Assembly: GCF_029968015.1 (NCBI RefSeq)
Contig: NZ_JASCIS010000022.1
Span: 1-64,000, forward strand
Direction: 5' to 3'
From: Streptomyces luteolus
GTDB taxonomy: Bacteria; Actinomycetota; Actinomycetes; Streptomycetales; Streptomycetaceae
DNA: 64,000 bases
A program made the translations under genes and the position numbers. Positions 16,155-24,492 of this stretch are shown here, piece after piece. How positions within the stretch are numbered: the stretch's first letter is position 1; each line of letters opens with the position of its first letter. Below the pieces are notes generated by a model. That model was not told where the DNA came from and did not search any database. It was given only the letters and a program-made list of their open reading frames with translations.

Positions 16155-17480
16155 TCACAACCACACATTGTCGTTGACGGATCCGAGACCCGTGCCGGAG
16201 AGGCGCCGATGCAGCGCCACCGCCTGGTCCTCCGTGAGCGAGGCGACGTGGTCGGCCGCCGCCCTCAGCACATCGCCGTGCTCGGCCAGTTCCTCGGCCC
16301 GCTCCGGGGGGAGCAGTTCGGGCGACTCGTGGGTCCAGCGCAGCAGTTCGCCGACGATGCGCCGCTTGCCGTGCTGCTGGGTGGCGAGGGCGGGGCGGTC
16401 GATGACGTACGCCCACACCAGTTCCTTGAGCAGATCGCAGGCGGCGCGCCGCTCGGCCGGGATGACGAGCCGGGCGCCGTAGCGGATGGGCGCGCTGCCG
16501 CCGATGTCCAGGGTGATGCCGCGGGTGAAGTAGTCGATGAGGTCGGAGGTGCGGCGGTTGACGGCGACGGCGTCGTCGTGGCTGCCGCTGTACGGCGCGG
16601 GCACGGTCAGCCGCTTGCCGATCTCCGTGAGGAGCCCCTGGGCCGCGGCCCGGTCGAAGGGCTCACCGGCACGGGCCCGCTTGCCCTGCACGTAGTCGAG
16701 GAAGCGCCGCACCTCGCGCTCGGTGTCGCCGCCCGCGGCGCCGGGCGGCGGGAAGAGGGAGGCGAGCGGGATGTGTCCGGTGCGGTAGAAGTCCTCGACG
16801 TCGTGGCAGGCGTACGTGACGTCGTCGGCCCAGTCCATCAGCTGTTCCTCGACGGGCACGTCGGTGTCGGCGCGCCCGTTCCGCACCCAGGCGAAGGCGG
16901 CCAGGTCGGCGTCGTACACGCCCCACTTGACGTGGCGGGCCGGGTTCTCGGCGAGCGGGGCGCGCTCCCAGGGGTATTTGGTCGCGGCGTCGAGGCAGGC
17001 GCGGGTGAGGTGGAGTCCGCGGTGGCCGGGGTACTTGTGCGCGGCGAGGTAGGTGACCACGCGGAAGGTCTGCGCGTTGCCCTCGAAGCTGTCCAACTGG
17101 CTTTCCCGGCCGCGCAGTTCGTCCATGGTGGCGCGCATCGCGGTCTCGCCCGCGTGGCCGAACGGTGGGTGCCCGATGTCGTGCGCCATGCAGGCCGCCT
17201 CGACGAGCGCCGGGTTCGGACCGCCGTACCGCCGTTGCAGCCGCTCGGCCATGCGGCGGCCGAGCTGGGCCACCTTCATGGAGTGGGTGAGGCGGGTGTG
17301 GTACGCGCCGAGCTCACCGCTCGCGACGACCTGGCTCTTGCCGGCGAGGGCCCGCCACTGCGTGGAGTAGAGAATGCGGTCCACATCGTGCTCGAAGCCG
17401 GACCGCTGCCCGTCGTCGGACACCCGGCGCCGCAGGGAGTGCTGTTCGAGGTCGTCGTCGCTGTACTGGGCGGGTCGCAT
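16155..17480 (-). CDS. dgt: Deoxyguanosinetriphosphate triphosphohydrolase (dGTPase-like HD protein)
   Basis: A 441-residue HD-superfamily hydrolase that cleaves dNTPs to nucleoside and triphosphate. The metal-binding His/Asp residues are in TRLTHSMKVAQ, CMAHDIGHPPFGHAGE and MDWADDVTYACHD, and the N-terminal RILYSTQWRALAGKSQV is typical. A C-terminal region (about 300-441) matches the dGTPase inhibitor-like domain of actinobacterial members. The ATG at 17480 is well placed. In actinobacteria the enzyme balances dNTP pools; no DNA-replication gene is adjacent here. Confidence 0.9.
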   Translation of the reverse strand: MRPAQYSDDDLEQHSLRRRVSDDGQRSGFEHDVDRILYSTQWRALAGKSQVVASGELGAYHTRLTHSMKVAQLGRRMAERLQRRYGGPNPALVEAACMAHDIGHPPFGHAGETAMRATMDELRGRESQLDSFEGNAQTFRVVTYLAAHKYPGHRGLHLTRACLDAATKYPWERAPLAENPARHVKWGVYDADLAAFAWVRNGRADTDVPVEEQLMDWADDVTYACHDVEDFYRTGHIPLASLFPPPGAAGGDTEREVRRFLDYVQGKRARAGEPFDRAAAQGLLTEIGKRLTVPAPYSGSHDDAVAVNRRTSDLIDYFTRGITLDIGGSAPIRYGARLVIPAERRAACDLLKELVWAYVIDRPALATQQHGKRRIVGELLRWTHESPELLPPERAEELAEHGDVLRAAADHVASLTEDQAVALHRRLSGTGLGSVNDNVWL

Positions 17481-17508
17481 GGCCGGATGGTACGCGCGCG
17501 TGCGCCCC

Positions 17509-17640
17509 TCAGGCTCCCGGAATTCCGGCGAGGAAGTCCCGTACGAGGGTGTTGTGGAAGCCCGCTCCGTCGTCCAGGGTGCGCTCGGTCCCGGCCCCGA
17601 ACCTCATGAACGCCTCGACCCAGGCGGGCGGGGTCCCCTG
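17509..17640 (-). pseudogene. C-terminal remnant of an unidentified gene
   Basis: The end of a minus-strand frame (GTPPAWVEAFMRFGAGTERT and the following residues up to GIPGA-stop) looks protein-like, but upstream of about 17640 the frame turns into the antisense of a MarR-type remnant. I do not recognise the family. It appears to be the 3' end of a gene whose 5' part was deleted together with the 5' part of the divergent neighbour. Confidence 0.5.
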
Positions 17641-17659
17641 GCTCGTCGGCCCCCTGTAC

Positions 17660-17847
17660 CGGCGCACCGGCGCTCCTCGCTCGTCCACCTCACCGACGCG
17701 GGCCGGGCCGCCTTCGACGCCGTGATCGCCCGCGAACACGCCCTGCTGCGCCAGGTGGACGGCGACCTCACCGACGCCGAGGTCAGGGCCTGCCTGCGGG
17801 TGCTCTCCCGGATGCCGGCGCTCATCGACCACGTCGACGTGAACTGA
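17660..17847 (+). pseudogene. C-terminal remnant of a MarR-family regulator
   Basis: About 62 codons encode the wing and C-terminal helix of a MarR-type regulator: RRSSLVHLTDAGRAAFDAVI followed by an amphipathic dimerisation helix ending LSRMPALIDHVDVN. The winged-helix recognition helix and the N-terminus are absent; upstream sequence belongs to the opposite-strand remnant. It cannot bind DNA as a normal MarR. The stop codon is at 17845-17847. Confidence 0.7.
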
Positions 17848-17889
17848 GCGCCGACGTCCGACCAGCACCGACGTCCGGGAGAGCGCCCG

Positions 17890-18966
17890 TCAGGCGCCGC
17901 ACACCGAGGCGCCGTTGTGCTGCTCGCCCGCGCCCTGCTCGACCAGGACGCCCTGCAGCTCGGGCACGGGCCACGCGGACCGCGCTCCGGGCTCGCCGCC
18001 CGGATCCGCGAGGCCGACGTCCGCCGTCCGGTGCCACCACTCCGCACCGCCGTCCTCGATGCAGCGCAGCAGGATGCCCTCGCGCAGGCCCCAGGGGCAG
18101 ATCGTCAGCTCGTCGATACCGGTCAGCTTCATCACGGTGTGCGCGACGACCGCGCCCGCGAGGGACTGCCGGGCCCGCGCCGCCGAGATGCCCGGCAGCT
18201 CGGCCCGCTCCGCGCTCGTGCGCCGCGCCAACTCGTCCAGGGCCACGCGCAGATCCGCGCGCGCGAGCCGGCGCGGCGTGAACGGGCCGAACCGTCCCGG
18301 CGCCGCCCCGCACAGCCGCCCCAGCTGCTGGAACGTACGCGAGGTCGCCGCCGCCGTCCGGGGCGCCTCCCAGCGGACACGCGCGGCGGCGTCCCGCATC
18401 TGGTGGCGTACGTGCCGACGCAGCGCCTTGACGCGGCGGGGCGCGGGCGGGTCCTGGGTGCCGAAGAACTCGCGGGTGAGGCGGCCCGCGCCGAGCGGCA
18501 GGGAGAGCGCGAAGTCCGGCAACTTCGAGCGTCCGAAGGCCACTTCGAGGGAGCCGCCGCCGATGTCCAGCATGGCGAGGGGCCCGGCGCGCCAGCCCAT
18601 CCAGCGGCGCGCCGCGAGGAAGGTCAGCTCGGCCTCCACCTCGCCGGGCAGCACGTTCAGGTGGAGTCCGGTACGGGCGGCGACCTTGCGGAGGAGCTCC
18701 GTTCGGTTGGGGGCGTCCCTGACGATGGCCGTCGCGAAGGCGAACGGCTCGGTCACGCCCCAGCGGCGGCCCTCGGCGCGGGCCGCCGCCACCGCGTCGA
18801 CGATCCGGTCCACCTGGTCGTCGGGCACGTGGCCGCCCCGGTCGACGTGCTCGGCCAGGCGCAGTGCCCGCTTCGCGGTGTGCACCGGCAACGGAACGGC
18901 GCCGTCCGTGTCCGCGACGACCAGACGTACCGTATTCGAACCGACATCGATCACTCCCATACGCAT
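17890..18966 (-). CDS. Ppx/GppA-family exopolyphosphatase/pppGpp phosphohydrolase
   Basis: A 358-residue ASKHA-fold phosphatase. The phosphate-1 motif is VIDVGSNTVRLVV at the N-terminus, the phosphate-2 motif is LAMLDIGGGSLEVAFG (about residue 150), and the catalytic Glu lies in LPGEVEAELTF. The family hydrolyses inorganic polyphosphate or pppGpp, linking phosphate storage and the stringent response. The start was taken at the ATG at 18966; a second ATG two codons later is equally possible. Upstream lies a hairpin-rich spacer rather than a clear promoter. Confidence 0.85.
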   Translation of the reverse strand: MRMGVIDVGSNTVRLVVADTDGAVPLPVHTAKRALRLAEHVDRGGHVPDDQVDRIVDAVAAARAEGRRWGVTEPFAFATAIVRDAPNRTELLRKVAARTGLHLNVLPGEVEAELTFLAARRWMGWRAGPLAMLDIGGGSLEVAFGRSKLPDFALSLPLGAGRLTREFFGTQDPPAPRRVKALRRHVRHQMRDAAARVRWEAPRTAAATSRTFQQLGRLCGAAPGRFGPFTPRRLARADLRVALDELARRTSAERAELPGISAARARQSLAGAVVAHTVMKLTGIDELTICPWGLREGILLRCIEDGGAEWWHRTADVGLADPGGEPGARSAWPVPELQGVLVEQGAGEQHNGASVCGA

Positions 18967-19291
18967 TCCTAGCCGGTACCCGAGGAAGGGGGTGCCAATG
19001 CGGAAGGTGGGGGCCGACGTTGGCACGGTCGCGAGCCGGACGGGCTCTGGGGCTGCGCCCCCGGGACCCCCTTCTCGGCCGTCTTTCGGCTGCCGCGCCG
19101 TCGTGGCTGGTCGCGCCCCGCGGCGGAGCCGCAAACGTCGCAGCCCCGCGCCCCTATCAAACCCAGCCCGTCCGGCGTTTGAGGACGAGCGCCTCAGCGC
19201 GGTAGGGGTCCGGGGCGGAGCCCCGAAGCGGGGTCCAGGGGCGGCAGCCCCGGGCAGGGGCGCGGATGGGGCCGCAGGCCCCCACCGAACC
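18967..19291. other. Hairpin-rich intergenic repeat region
   Basis: This 325-bp spacer lies downstream of glxA and upstream of the Ppx/GppA gene, both on the minus strand. It contains at least five small GC hairpins: GGGGC-TGC-GCCCC (19049-19061), GCGGC-GGA-GCCGC (about 19120), CGGGGC-GGA-GCCCCG (19211-19225), GGGGC-GGCA-GCCCC (19238-19251) and GGGCC-GCA-GGCCC (19268-19282). The motif CCCGTCCGGCGTTTGAGGAC at about 19167 belongs to the same dispersed intergenic family seen at 13499. No coding signal is seen. Confidence 0.7.
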
Positions 19292-21292
19292 TCAGTGCGC
19301 CGCGGCCGGGATCTTCGCCGTCGTCTTGCGCGTGGGGGCGTCCTCGCTCACCGGGACGTGGAGCCAGGCCGCCTCCGAGGGGACGCCGCGGTCGTCGACG
19401 GCCATGACCATGTACCAGCCGGGCGGCACGAGTGCCGGGTTCTTCGGCAGGGTGACCTCGACGCCGTCCTTCGTACGCTCGAAGTCGAGGGCGATGGACC
19501 GCTGTTCGACGTTGGTGACGTGGGTGAAGGCACCCGGCCGCATCAGGCGCATCCTCTTGATGGACGCGGCGTCCTTGCTGCTGAACGTCTTCTTCCCGCC
19601 CAGCTCGACGCTGCTGCGCCCGCCGTTCGGATCCTTCAACTCGGGCCGCTCGCCGCCCTGGTGGAGATACGGAGGCGTGTAGAGCTCGATCCGCTGCTCG
19701 AACGTGGCCAGCTTGGAGTCGGCCTTGTCGGCGAAGAGGGAGTCGGAGCCGAAGGTCATCACCCGGCCGTCCGGGAGCAGCAGCCCGCCGGAGTGGTAGT
19801 TGCGGCCCACGAGCGGGGCGGCGGCCGAGTCGAACTTGTTGGTCTCCGGGTCGTAGAGCGCGGCCTTGAGCACGTTGGTGTCGCCCTTGCCCCGGTAGTC
19901 GCCGGAGCCGTTGGTGGTGAGCACCTTGTCGTCCGGCAGGATCACACTCGTGGGATAGCGGGCCTTCTCGTACAGGTCGGGGCCGTCCACGAAGCGCGGG
20001 CTCGCCGCCTTGAGGTCGGCGATGCGGGTGTGGTTGGTGGCCTTCTCGGACTCGCCGACGCCACCGCCGCCGAGCACCATGTACTTCTGGTCCTGGGCCG
20101 GGGGCAGCAGTACCGACATCGAGGTCTCCAGGATGTCGGGGTCACTGATGCCGGGCACCTTTGTGAACTCGTTGGAGTCCAGGTCCCACAGACCGGGCTC
20201 GCGCCCCTGGTCGTCCGGTCCGTACCCGGCGTTGGAGCCGGTGTAGAAGAGCCGCCCGTCGTCGGCGAGGAAGAGGGCGGGATAGGTCGGGAAGAAGCGG
20301 GACTTGGGGAGGTAGCGCCACTTCTTGGTCTTCGGGTCGTACACCTCGTTCTTGCCCGGCACGACCTGGCCGATCTCGTCGAGGCCGGACACGGAGAGGA
20401 CCTTGCCGTCCTCCAGGGTGGTCAGGGTGGGATACCAGCGGGCCTCGCCCATCGGGTCGACCTTGATGTACCGCTCGGCGACGGGGTCGAACTCGTAGGC
20501 GTCCTTGATCCCTTGGAAGTCCTTCTTGTCGAAGGACAGCTTCTGCGCGATGCCGTAGATGTTCTGCCGCTCATCGCCCTTGAGCCCGGAGACGCGGTAC
20601 TGGTCCTGCGCACCGGTCTGATACTCCTCGCCCTTCTCCGGTGCCTCCACGTACACGCGCGCGTTGCTCGCGGTGACCTTGGTCTTGCCGGTCTTCGGGT
20701 CGGTGGTCTTCTTCGCGCGCGGCACGACCAGGCTGGCCTGCGACTCGAAGGTCTTGCCGTTCTCCTGGCCGGTGAAGCGGGTGCCGGCGGGCAGGGTCTT
20801 CGGCTTGTCCGGGTTCTCGTTGTAGACGATCATCAGGCCGCCGGCCTTCTCCACGTCGCCCTTGAGCGTCTCGTAGCGCTGCGTTCCGCCCGCCACCAGC
20901 AGGTTCCCGTCCGGGAGTTGGGTGTGTCCGGCGCAGAACAGGTCGGCGGGGGTGGGCACGTTCTCGAAGGTGTTCTTCACGGGGTCCCACAGCACGGTAC
21001 GGAAGGTCTTCGCGTCGAACATCTTCGCGTTGTTGCCCGAGCCCGCGATCAGGAGGACCTTGCCGGTGTGCAGGAGCGCGGCGTGGATCGTGTTGATGCG
21101 GTACTTCTCCGGTACGTCCACGACCTTCCACTGGCCGTTCTCCGCCTTGTACTCCGGCTGATCGATCTCGTACGCGTGATACCGCTCCGAGGCGAAGTCG
21201 TAGACCGCCGGGGCGTTGGTCCCCGCGAGGACAAGGACGACGGCGCCGCCCAGAAAGACCCTGGTGGTGCGGCGGCTCGGACGGTATCCCAT
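19292..21292 (-). CDS. glxA: GlxA-type mononuclear copper radical oxidase (galactose oxidase-like)
   Basis: A 666-residue protein with a single N-terminal membrane anchor (RVFLGGAVVLVLAGTNAPAV) and a seven-bladed kelch propeller followed by an immunoglobulin-like domain. The radical-site cysteine is in ADLFCAGHTQ and the cross-linked tyrosine in EARWYPTLTT; copper histidines are in VGRNYHSGG and in the C-terminal domain (AFTHVTNV). The overall sequence closely matches Streptomyces GlxA, which matures a glucan made by CslA at hyphal tips. In well-studied species glxA lies with cslA; here the flanking genes are Ppx/GppA and a divergent reductase, so it is separated from cslA. The ATG at 21292 follows GGGGAG. 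Confidence 0.9.
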   Translation of the reverse strand: MGYRPSRRTTRVFLGGAVVLVLAGTNAPAVYDFASERYHAYEIDQPEYKAENGQWKVVDVPEKYRINTIHAALLHTGKVLLIAGSGNNAKMFDAKTFRTVLWDPVKNTFENVPTPADLFCAGHTQLPDGNLLVAGGTQRYETLKGDVEKAGGLMIVYNENPDKPKTLPAGTRFTGQENGKTFESQASLVVPRAKKTTDPKTGKTKVTASNARVYVEAPEKGEEYQTGAQDQYRVSGLKGDERQNIYGIAQKLSFDKKDFQGIKDAYEFDPVAERYIKVDPMGEARWYPTLTTLEDGKVLSVSGLDEIGQVVPGKNEVYDPKTKKWRYLPKSRFFPTYPALFLADDGRLFYTGSNAGYGPDDQGREPGLWDLDSNEFTKVPGISDPDILETSMSVLLPPAQDQKYMVLGGGGVGESEKATNHTRIADLKAASPRFVDGPDLYEKARYPTSVILPDDKVLTTNGSGDYRGKGDTNVLKAALYDPETNKFDSAAAPLVGRNYHSGGLLLPDGRVMTFGSDSLFADKADSKLATFEQRIELYTPPYLHQGGERPELKDPNGGRSSVELGGKKTFSSKDAASIKRMRLMRPGAFTHVTNVEQRSIALDFERTKDGVEVTLPKNPALVPPGWYMVMAVDDRGVPSEAAWLHVPVSEDAPTRKTTAKIPAAAH

Positions 21293-21456
21293 CGACAACT
21301 CCCCATGAGGCACTACGGCAGCGACCCTGACGCCCACCAATGGGCGTTTTGCACGTTTTGCACTCTATGACGAGTCCGGACATTAGTCCTGGATGACCGT
21401 AGGGACTTTGGTCCTCGGCCGACCGGGGCCGAGCCCTTCCCCCTGCGGCGATGGAC

Positions 21457-21491
21457 TGGCCAGATACTTGCGGTTCTAGTCCATCTGGCCA
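21457..21491. promoter_or_regulatory. Inverted repeat TGGCCAGAT-N17-ATCTGGCCA
   Basis: Perfect 9-bp arms (21457-21465 and 21483-21491) separated by 17 bp, 38 bp upstream of the reductase start codon and within the divergent spacer with glxA. Size and position suit an operator for a dimeric regulator of the reductase. Confidence 0.6.
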
Positions 21492-21528
21492 CTGGTTCAT
21501 CCTGGGGTCCTGCCGGAGGATCGGAGGC

Positions 21529-22344
21529 ATGAGAATCCTGTGGATCTACGCCCACCCCGAACGGCACTCCCTCAACGGCACCTTGCTCGACGCGGGACTG
21601 CGCACGCTCGACTCCCTCGGCCACGAGCACCGGGTGTCCGACCTGTACGCGATGGACTGGAAGGCCGTCGTCGACCCGGCGGACTTCGGGGGGCCCGGAG
21701 CCGAGCCGACCGCCCCGGGGCGCGAGCGGCTCATCGTCGGCGCCGCACAGGAACGGGCGCACGGACGCGGGGAGTTGAGCGCCGACATCCGGGCCGAGCA
21801 GGAGAAGCTCGCCTGGGCGGACACCGTGGTCTTCCAGTTCCCGCTGTGGTGGTTCGGGCCGCCCGCGATCCTGAAGGGCTGGTTCGACCGGGTCCTCGTG
21901 CAGGGCTTCGCCTTCGGCCTCAAGGACGAGGCGGGTACGACCCTGCGGTACGGGGACGGCGGGCTCGCGGGCAAGCGCGCCCTGATCGTCACGTCGGTCG
22001 GGGCCCGCGAGTCCAGCTTCGGCCCGCGCGGCATCCACGGCCCGATCGACGAGGTGCTGTTCCCGCTCCTGCACGGCACGTTCTGGTACACGGGCATGAC
22101 CCCGCTCGCCCCGTTCACCGTCTACGGCGCCGACCGGATGACCCCGGCGGGAGCCCGCGCCACCACCGAGGCCCTGGGAGACCGGCTGCGCGGCCTGGCG
22201 GACGAGGAGCCGCTGCGCTACCGGCACGAGCAGGGCGGCGACTACGACGCCGACCTGGTACTGCGGCCCGATGTGGCACCGGGACGGTCGGGGGTCGCGG
22301 CACAGCGGCTCGACGCACGCGACCGGGTGGGGGCGGGGCACTGA
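21529..22344 (+). CDS. NAD(P)H oxidoreductase, flavodoxin-like fold (NQO1/MdaB type)
   Basis: A 271-residue FAD/FMN quinone reductase-like protein. The N-terminal MRILWIYAHPERHSLNGTLL is the phosphate-binding P-loop equivalent, and VVFQFPLWWFGPPAILKGWF is the family signature around the flavin. The C-terminal half (GTFWYTGMTPLAPFTVYG) also fits. It likely performs two-electron reduction of quinones or electrophiles, protecting against redox stress. The ATG at 21529 has CGGAGG 6 nt upstream. The last 30 residues are a charged extension without similarity. The upstream inverted repeat suggests its own repressor, but no MarR/HxlR gene is adjacent. Confidence 0.85.
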   Translation: MRILWIYAHPERHSLNGTLLDAGLRTLDSLGHEHRVSDLYAMDWKAVVDPADFGGPGAEPTAPGRERLIVGAAQERAHGRGELSADIRAEQEKLAWADTVVFQFPLWWFGPPAILKGWFDRVLVQGFAFGLKDEAGTTLRYGDGGLAGKRALIVTSVGARESSFGPRGIHGPIDEVLFPLLHGTFWYTGMTPLAPFTVYGADRMTPAGARATTEALGDRLRGLADEEPLRYRHEQGGDYDADLVLRPDVAPGRSGVAAQRLDARDRVGAGH

Positions 22345-22459
22345 GGCCGGGGCGCTGAGGCGGCGGCCCCGAGCCCGGGCGCCCCAACTGCCGTTGCGGA
22401 CCGCGCAATTCGAGTTGCGGCGCTTGCCCGGCGTGGACCACACCCGTCGCTGTGTCCCC

Positions 22460-23578
22460 ATGGACGGCCCCACACCTCCCACCCCGAGGGCAGCCCCAGC
22501 AGGCGTCGCCTCCTCGGCGCGCTCTCGGCCGTGGGCGCCCTGGCCACACTGTCCGGCGCGAGCGCCCGGCCCGCGCCCCCGCCGTCGCCCCGCCGCGACA
22601 GGTCCGGCCGCCCGCGCCCGCTCCTCATCGGCACGTACACCTCGGCCGGAGCCGGCGGCAAGGGCATCGGGGTGGCCTCGTACGACCCGGCCGACGGGAG
22701 GATCACCGCGGGCGAGACCCTCACCGGCGTCGACGACCCGTCGTATCTGGCGGTCCACCCGGACGGGCGGACGTACTACGCGGTGAACGAGCAGGAGCAG
22801 GGCGGTGTGACCGCGGTCCGCTTCCGGCCGGACGGCCCGCACGAGGTGATCGGGCGGCGCGACAGCGGCGGCGCCGCACCCTGCCACCTGTCGGTGCACC
22901 CGAGCGGAAAGTGGCTGCTCACCGCCCACTACGGCTCGGGAAACGTCGCCGTCCACCCGATCGACGCGTCCGGCGCCCTAGGCGAGCGGGCCGACCTCGT
23001 CACCCACGACAGCCCGCCGCCGGGTCCCGGACAGCAGGGGCCGCCCGCCCACCAATTCCTCACCGCCCCCGACGGCGACCACCTGCTCGCCACCGACCTC
23101 GGCACGGACACGGTCTACACGTACCGGCTGGACCCCTCGGCGGGCACCCTGACCCGCGTCGCGCAGGCCGCGTTCCGGCCCGGCTCGGGCCCGCGGCACC
23201 TCACCTTCCATCCCTCGGGGCGGTACGCGTACGTCGCCGTCGAGCTCGACAACACCGCGGTCGTCTGCGCGTACGACCCGGCGAGCGGCCGCCTCACTCC
23301 GGGCGAGCCGCAGGAGACCGGCACCGGGTCCGGCACCAGCCATCCGGCGATGTTCGCGGTCACTCCGGACGGCGCGTACGCCTACCTCGCCAACCGCGGC
23401 CACAACAGCCTCACCCGGTACGGGATCGAGTCCGGCGGCGCCCGCCTGCGGCTGCTCGACACGGTCCCCGTGGGCGGCGACTTCCCCCCGTCACATCGCC
23501 CTCTCCCCCGACGGCGCGCTGCGGCCGGTCGGCGAGGGCTTCGCCTCCCCCGGGGCGGTATGCGCGCTGCCTCTGTGA
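22460..23578 (+). pseudogene. Disrupted lactonase (6-phosphogluconolactonase-type beta-propeller) gene
   Basis: The central frame (about 22500-23490) encodes a Tat-like signal (SRRRLLGALSAVGALATLSG) and most of a seven-bladed propeller with repeats such as PCHLSVHPSGKWLLTAHYGS and GPRHLTFHPSGRYAYVAVEL. The nearest ATG (22460) is in a different frame, so the 5' end needs a shift. At GGDFP a run of six C (23483-23488) changes frame; the continuation RHIALSPDGALRPVGEGFAS then lacks about 20 residues of the last blade. That gap is flanked by GCGCTG, consistent with slippage or recombination between short repeats. The intact family hydrolyses 6-phosphogluconolactone or related lactones. Confidence 0.75.
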
Positions 23579-23651
23579 CGCCGCGACGGGTGTTCACCGC
23601 CCCACGGCGCCACAATGGACGTACGCACCCCGCCGGACGACCGGAGGACCC

Positions 23652-24212
23652 GTGGCACGCCTGCTGTACACCGTGATCACCTCGCTCGACGGTTTCATCG
23701 CCGACGAGGACGGTTCCTTCGACTGGGCCGCGCCCGACGACGAGGTGCACGCGTTCATCAACGACCAGGAGCGCTCGGTCGGCACCCAACTGCTCGGCCG
23801 ACGTATGTACGGGGTGCTGCGGTACTGGGAGACCGTCCTCGACGAACCCGGTCAGCCACCCGTGGCGGTGGACTTCGCGCGGCAGTGGCTCGGCGCCGAC
23901 AAGATCGTGTACTCCCGGACCCTCCGCGAGGTCTCGACCGCGCGCACCCGGATCGAGCGCGAATTCGACCCCGAGGCGGTCGCGCGGCTCAAGGAATCGG
24001 CCACCCGCGACCTCGCCGTCGGCGGGCCCGAACTGGCCCGGCACGCCTTCGCCGCGGGGCTCGTCGACGAGTGCCGGGTGTTCCTCGTCCCCTACCTGGT
24101 CGGTGGCGGCAAGCGGGCCTTTCCCGCCGGGTTCAGCAGCGGCCTCGAACTGCTGGAACAGCGCCGCTTCGCGGGCGGTACGACGTTTCTGCGGTACGCG
24201 CCGCGCAGCTGA
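23652..24212 (+). CDS. Dihydrofolate reductase-family protein (RibD C-terminal-like)
   Basis: A 186-residue NADPH-dependent reductase-like protein. The start VARLLYTVITSLDGFIADED, the GRRMYGVLRYWE helix, DLAVGGPELARHAFAAGLVD (cofactor-binding Gly-Gly) and the C-terminal LVPYLVGGGKRAFP are characteristic of the RibD_C/YyaP-YwjB branch. Real substrates of these stand-alone proteins are mostly unknown; they are not the folate enzyme. GTG at 23652 with CCGGAGGA just upstream is a clear start. It follows the broken lactonase gene by 73 bp. Confidence 0.85.
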   Translation: MARLLYTVITSLDGFIADEDGSFDWAAPDDEVHAFINDQERSVGTQLLGRRMYGVLRYWETVLDEPGQPPVAVDFARQWLGADKIVYSRTLREVSTARTRIEREFDPEAVARLKESATRDLAVGGPELARHAFAAGLVDECRVFLVPYLVGGGKRAFPAGFSSGLELLEQRRFAGGTTFLRYAPRS

Positions 24213-24263
24213 ACCGGATCCGCCCCAGCCCGTCACCCGCCCGGGGCAAACGGCTATTTTCGG

Positions 24264-24296
24264 CCTCAACTGCCCGGCCTTCAGGCACAGTTGAGG
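24264..24296. promoter_or_regulatory. Inverted repeat CCTCAACTG-N15-CAGTTGAGG
   Basis: Perfect 9-bp arms at 24264-24272 and 24288-24296, 52 bp after the reductase stop and about 200 bp before the phosphatase start. The moderate GC content and long loop fit an operator as well as a terminator. Confidence 0.5.
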
Positions 24297-24492
24297 GCTG
24301 TGCGCAACACCATAAAGCGCCCGGCAAACCTCGCCAATCGGGACAACGCGCATGCGAGGACACCGGCATATGCCGACAGCACCACCGGATCGTGTGTTGC
24401 CGAATCCCTTACGGGGCATGGCTGCCTGTGCAACAGTCGTAACCGGCTCTTCCGTCAGCCTTGGTCGCACCGCGCCTGCATCGGAGTACGTC

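Noticed and set aside
17915..21370. Long plus-strand open frame (1151 codons)
   Set aside because: Antisense to Ppx/GppA and glxA, with composition of a GC-rich shadow and no motifs.
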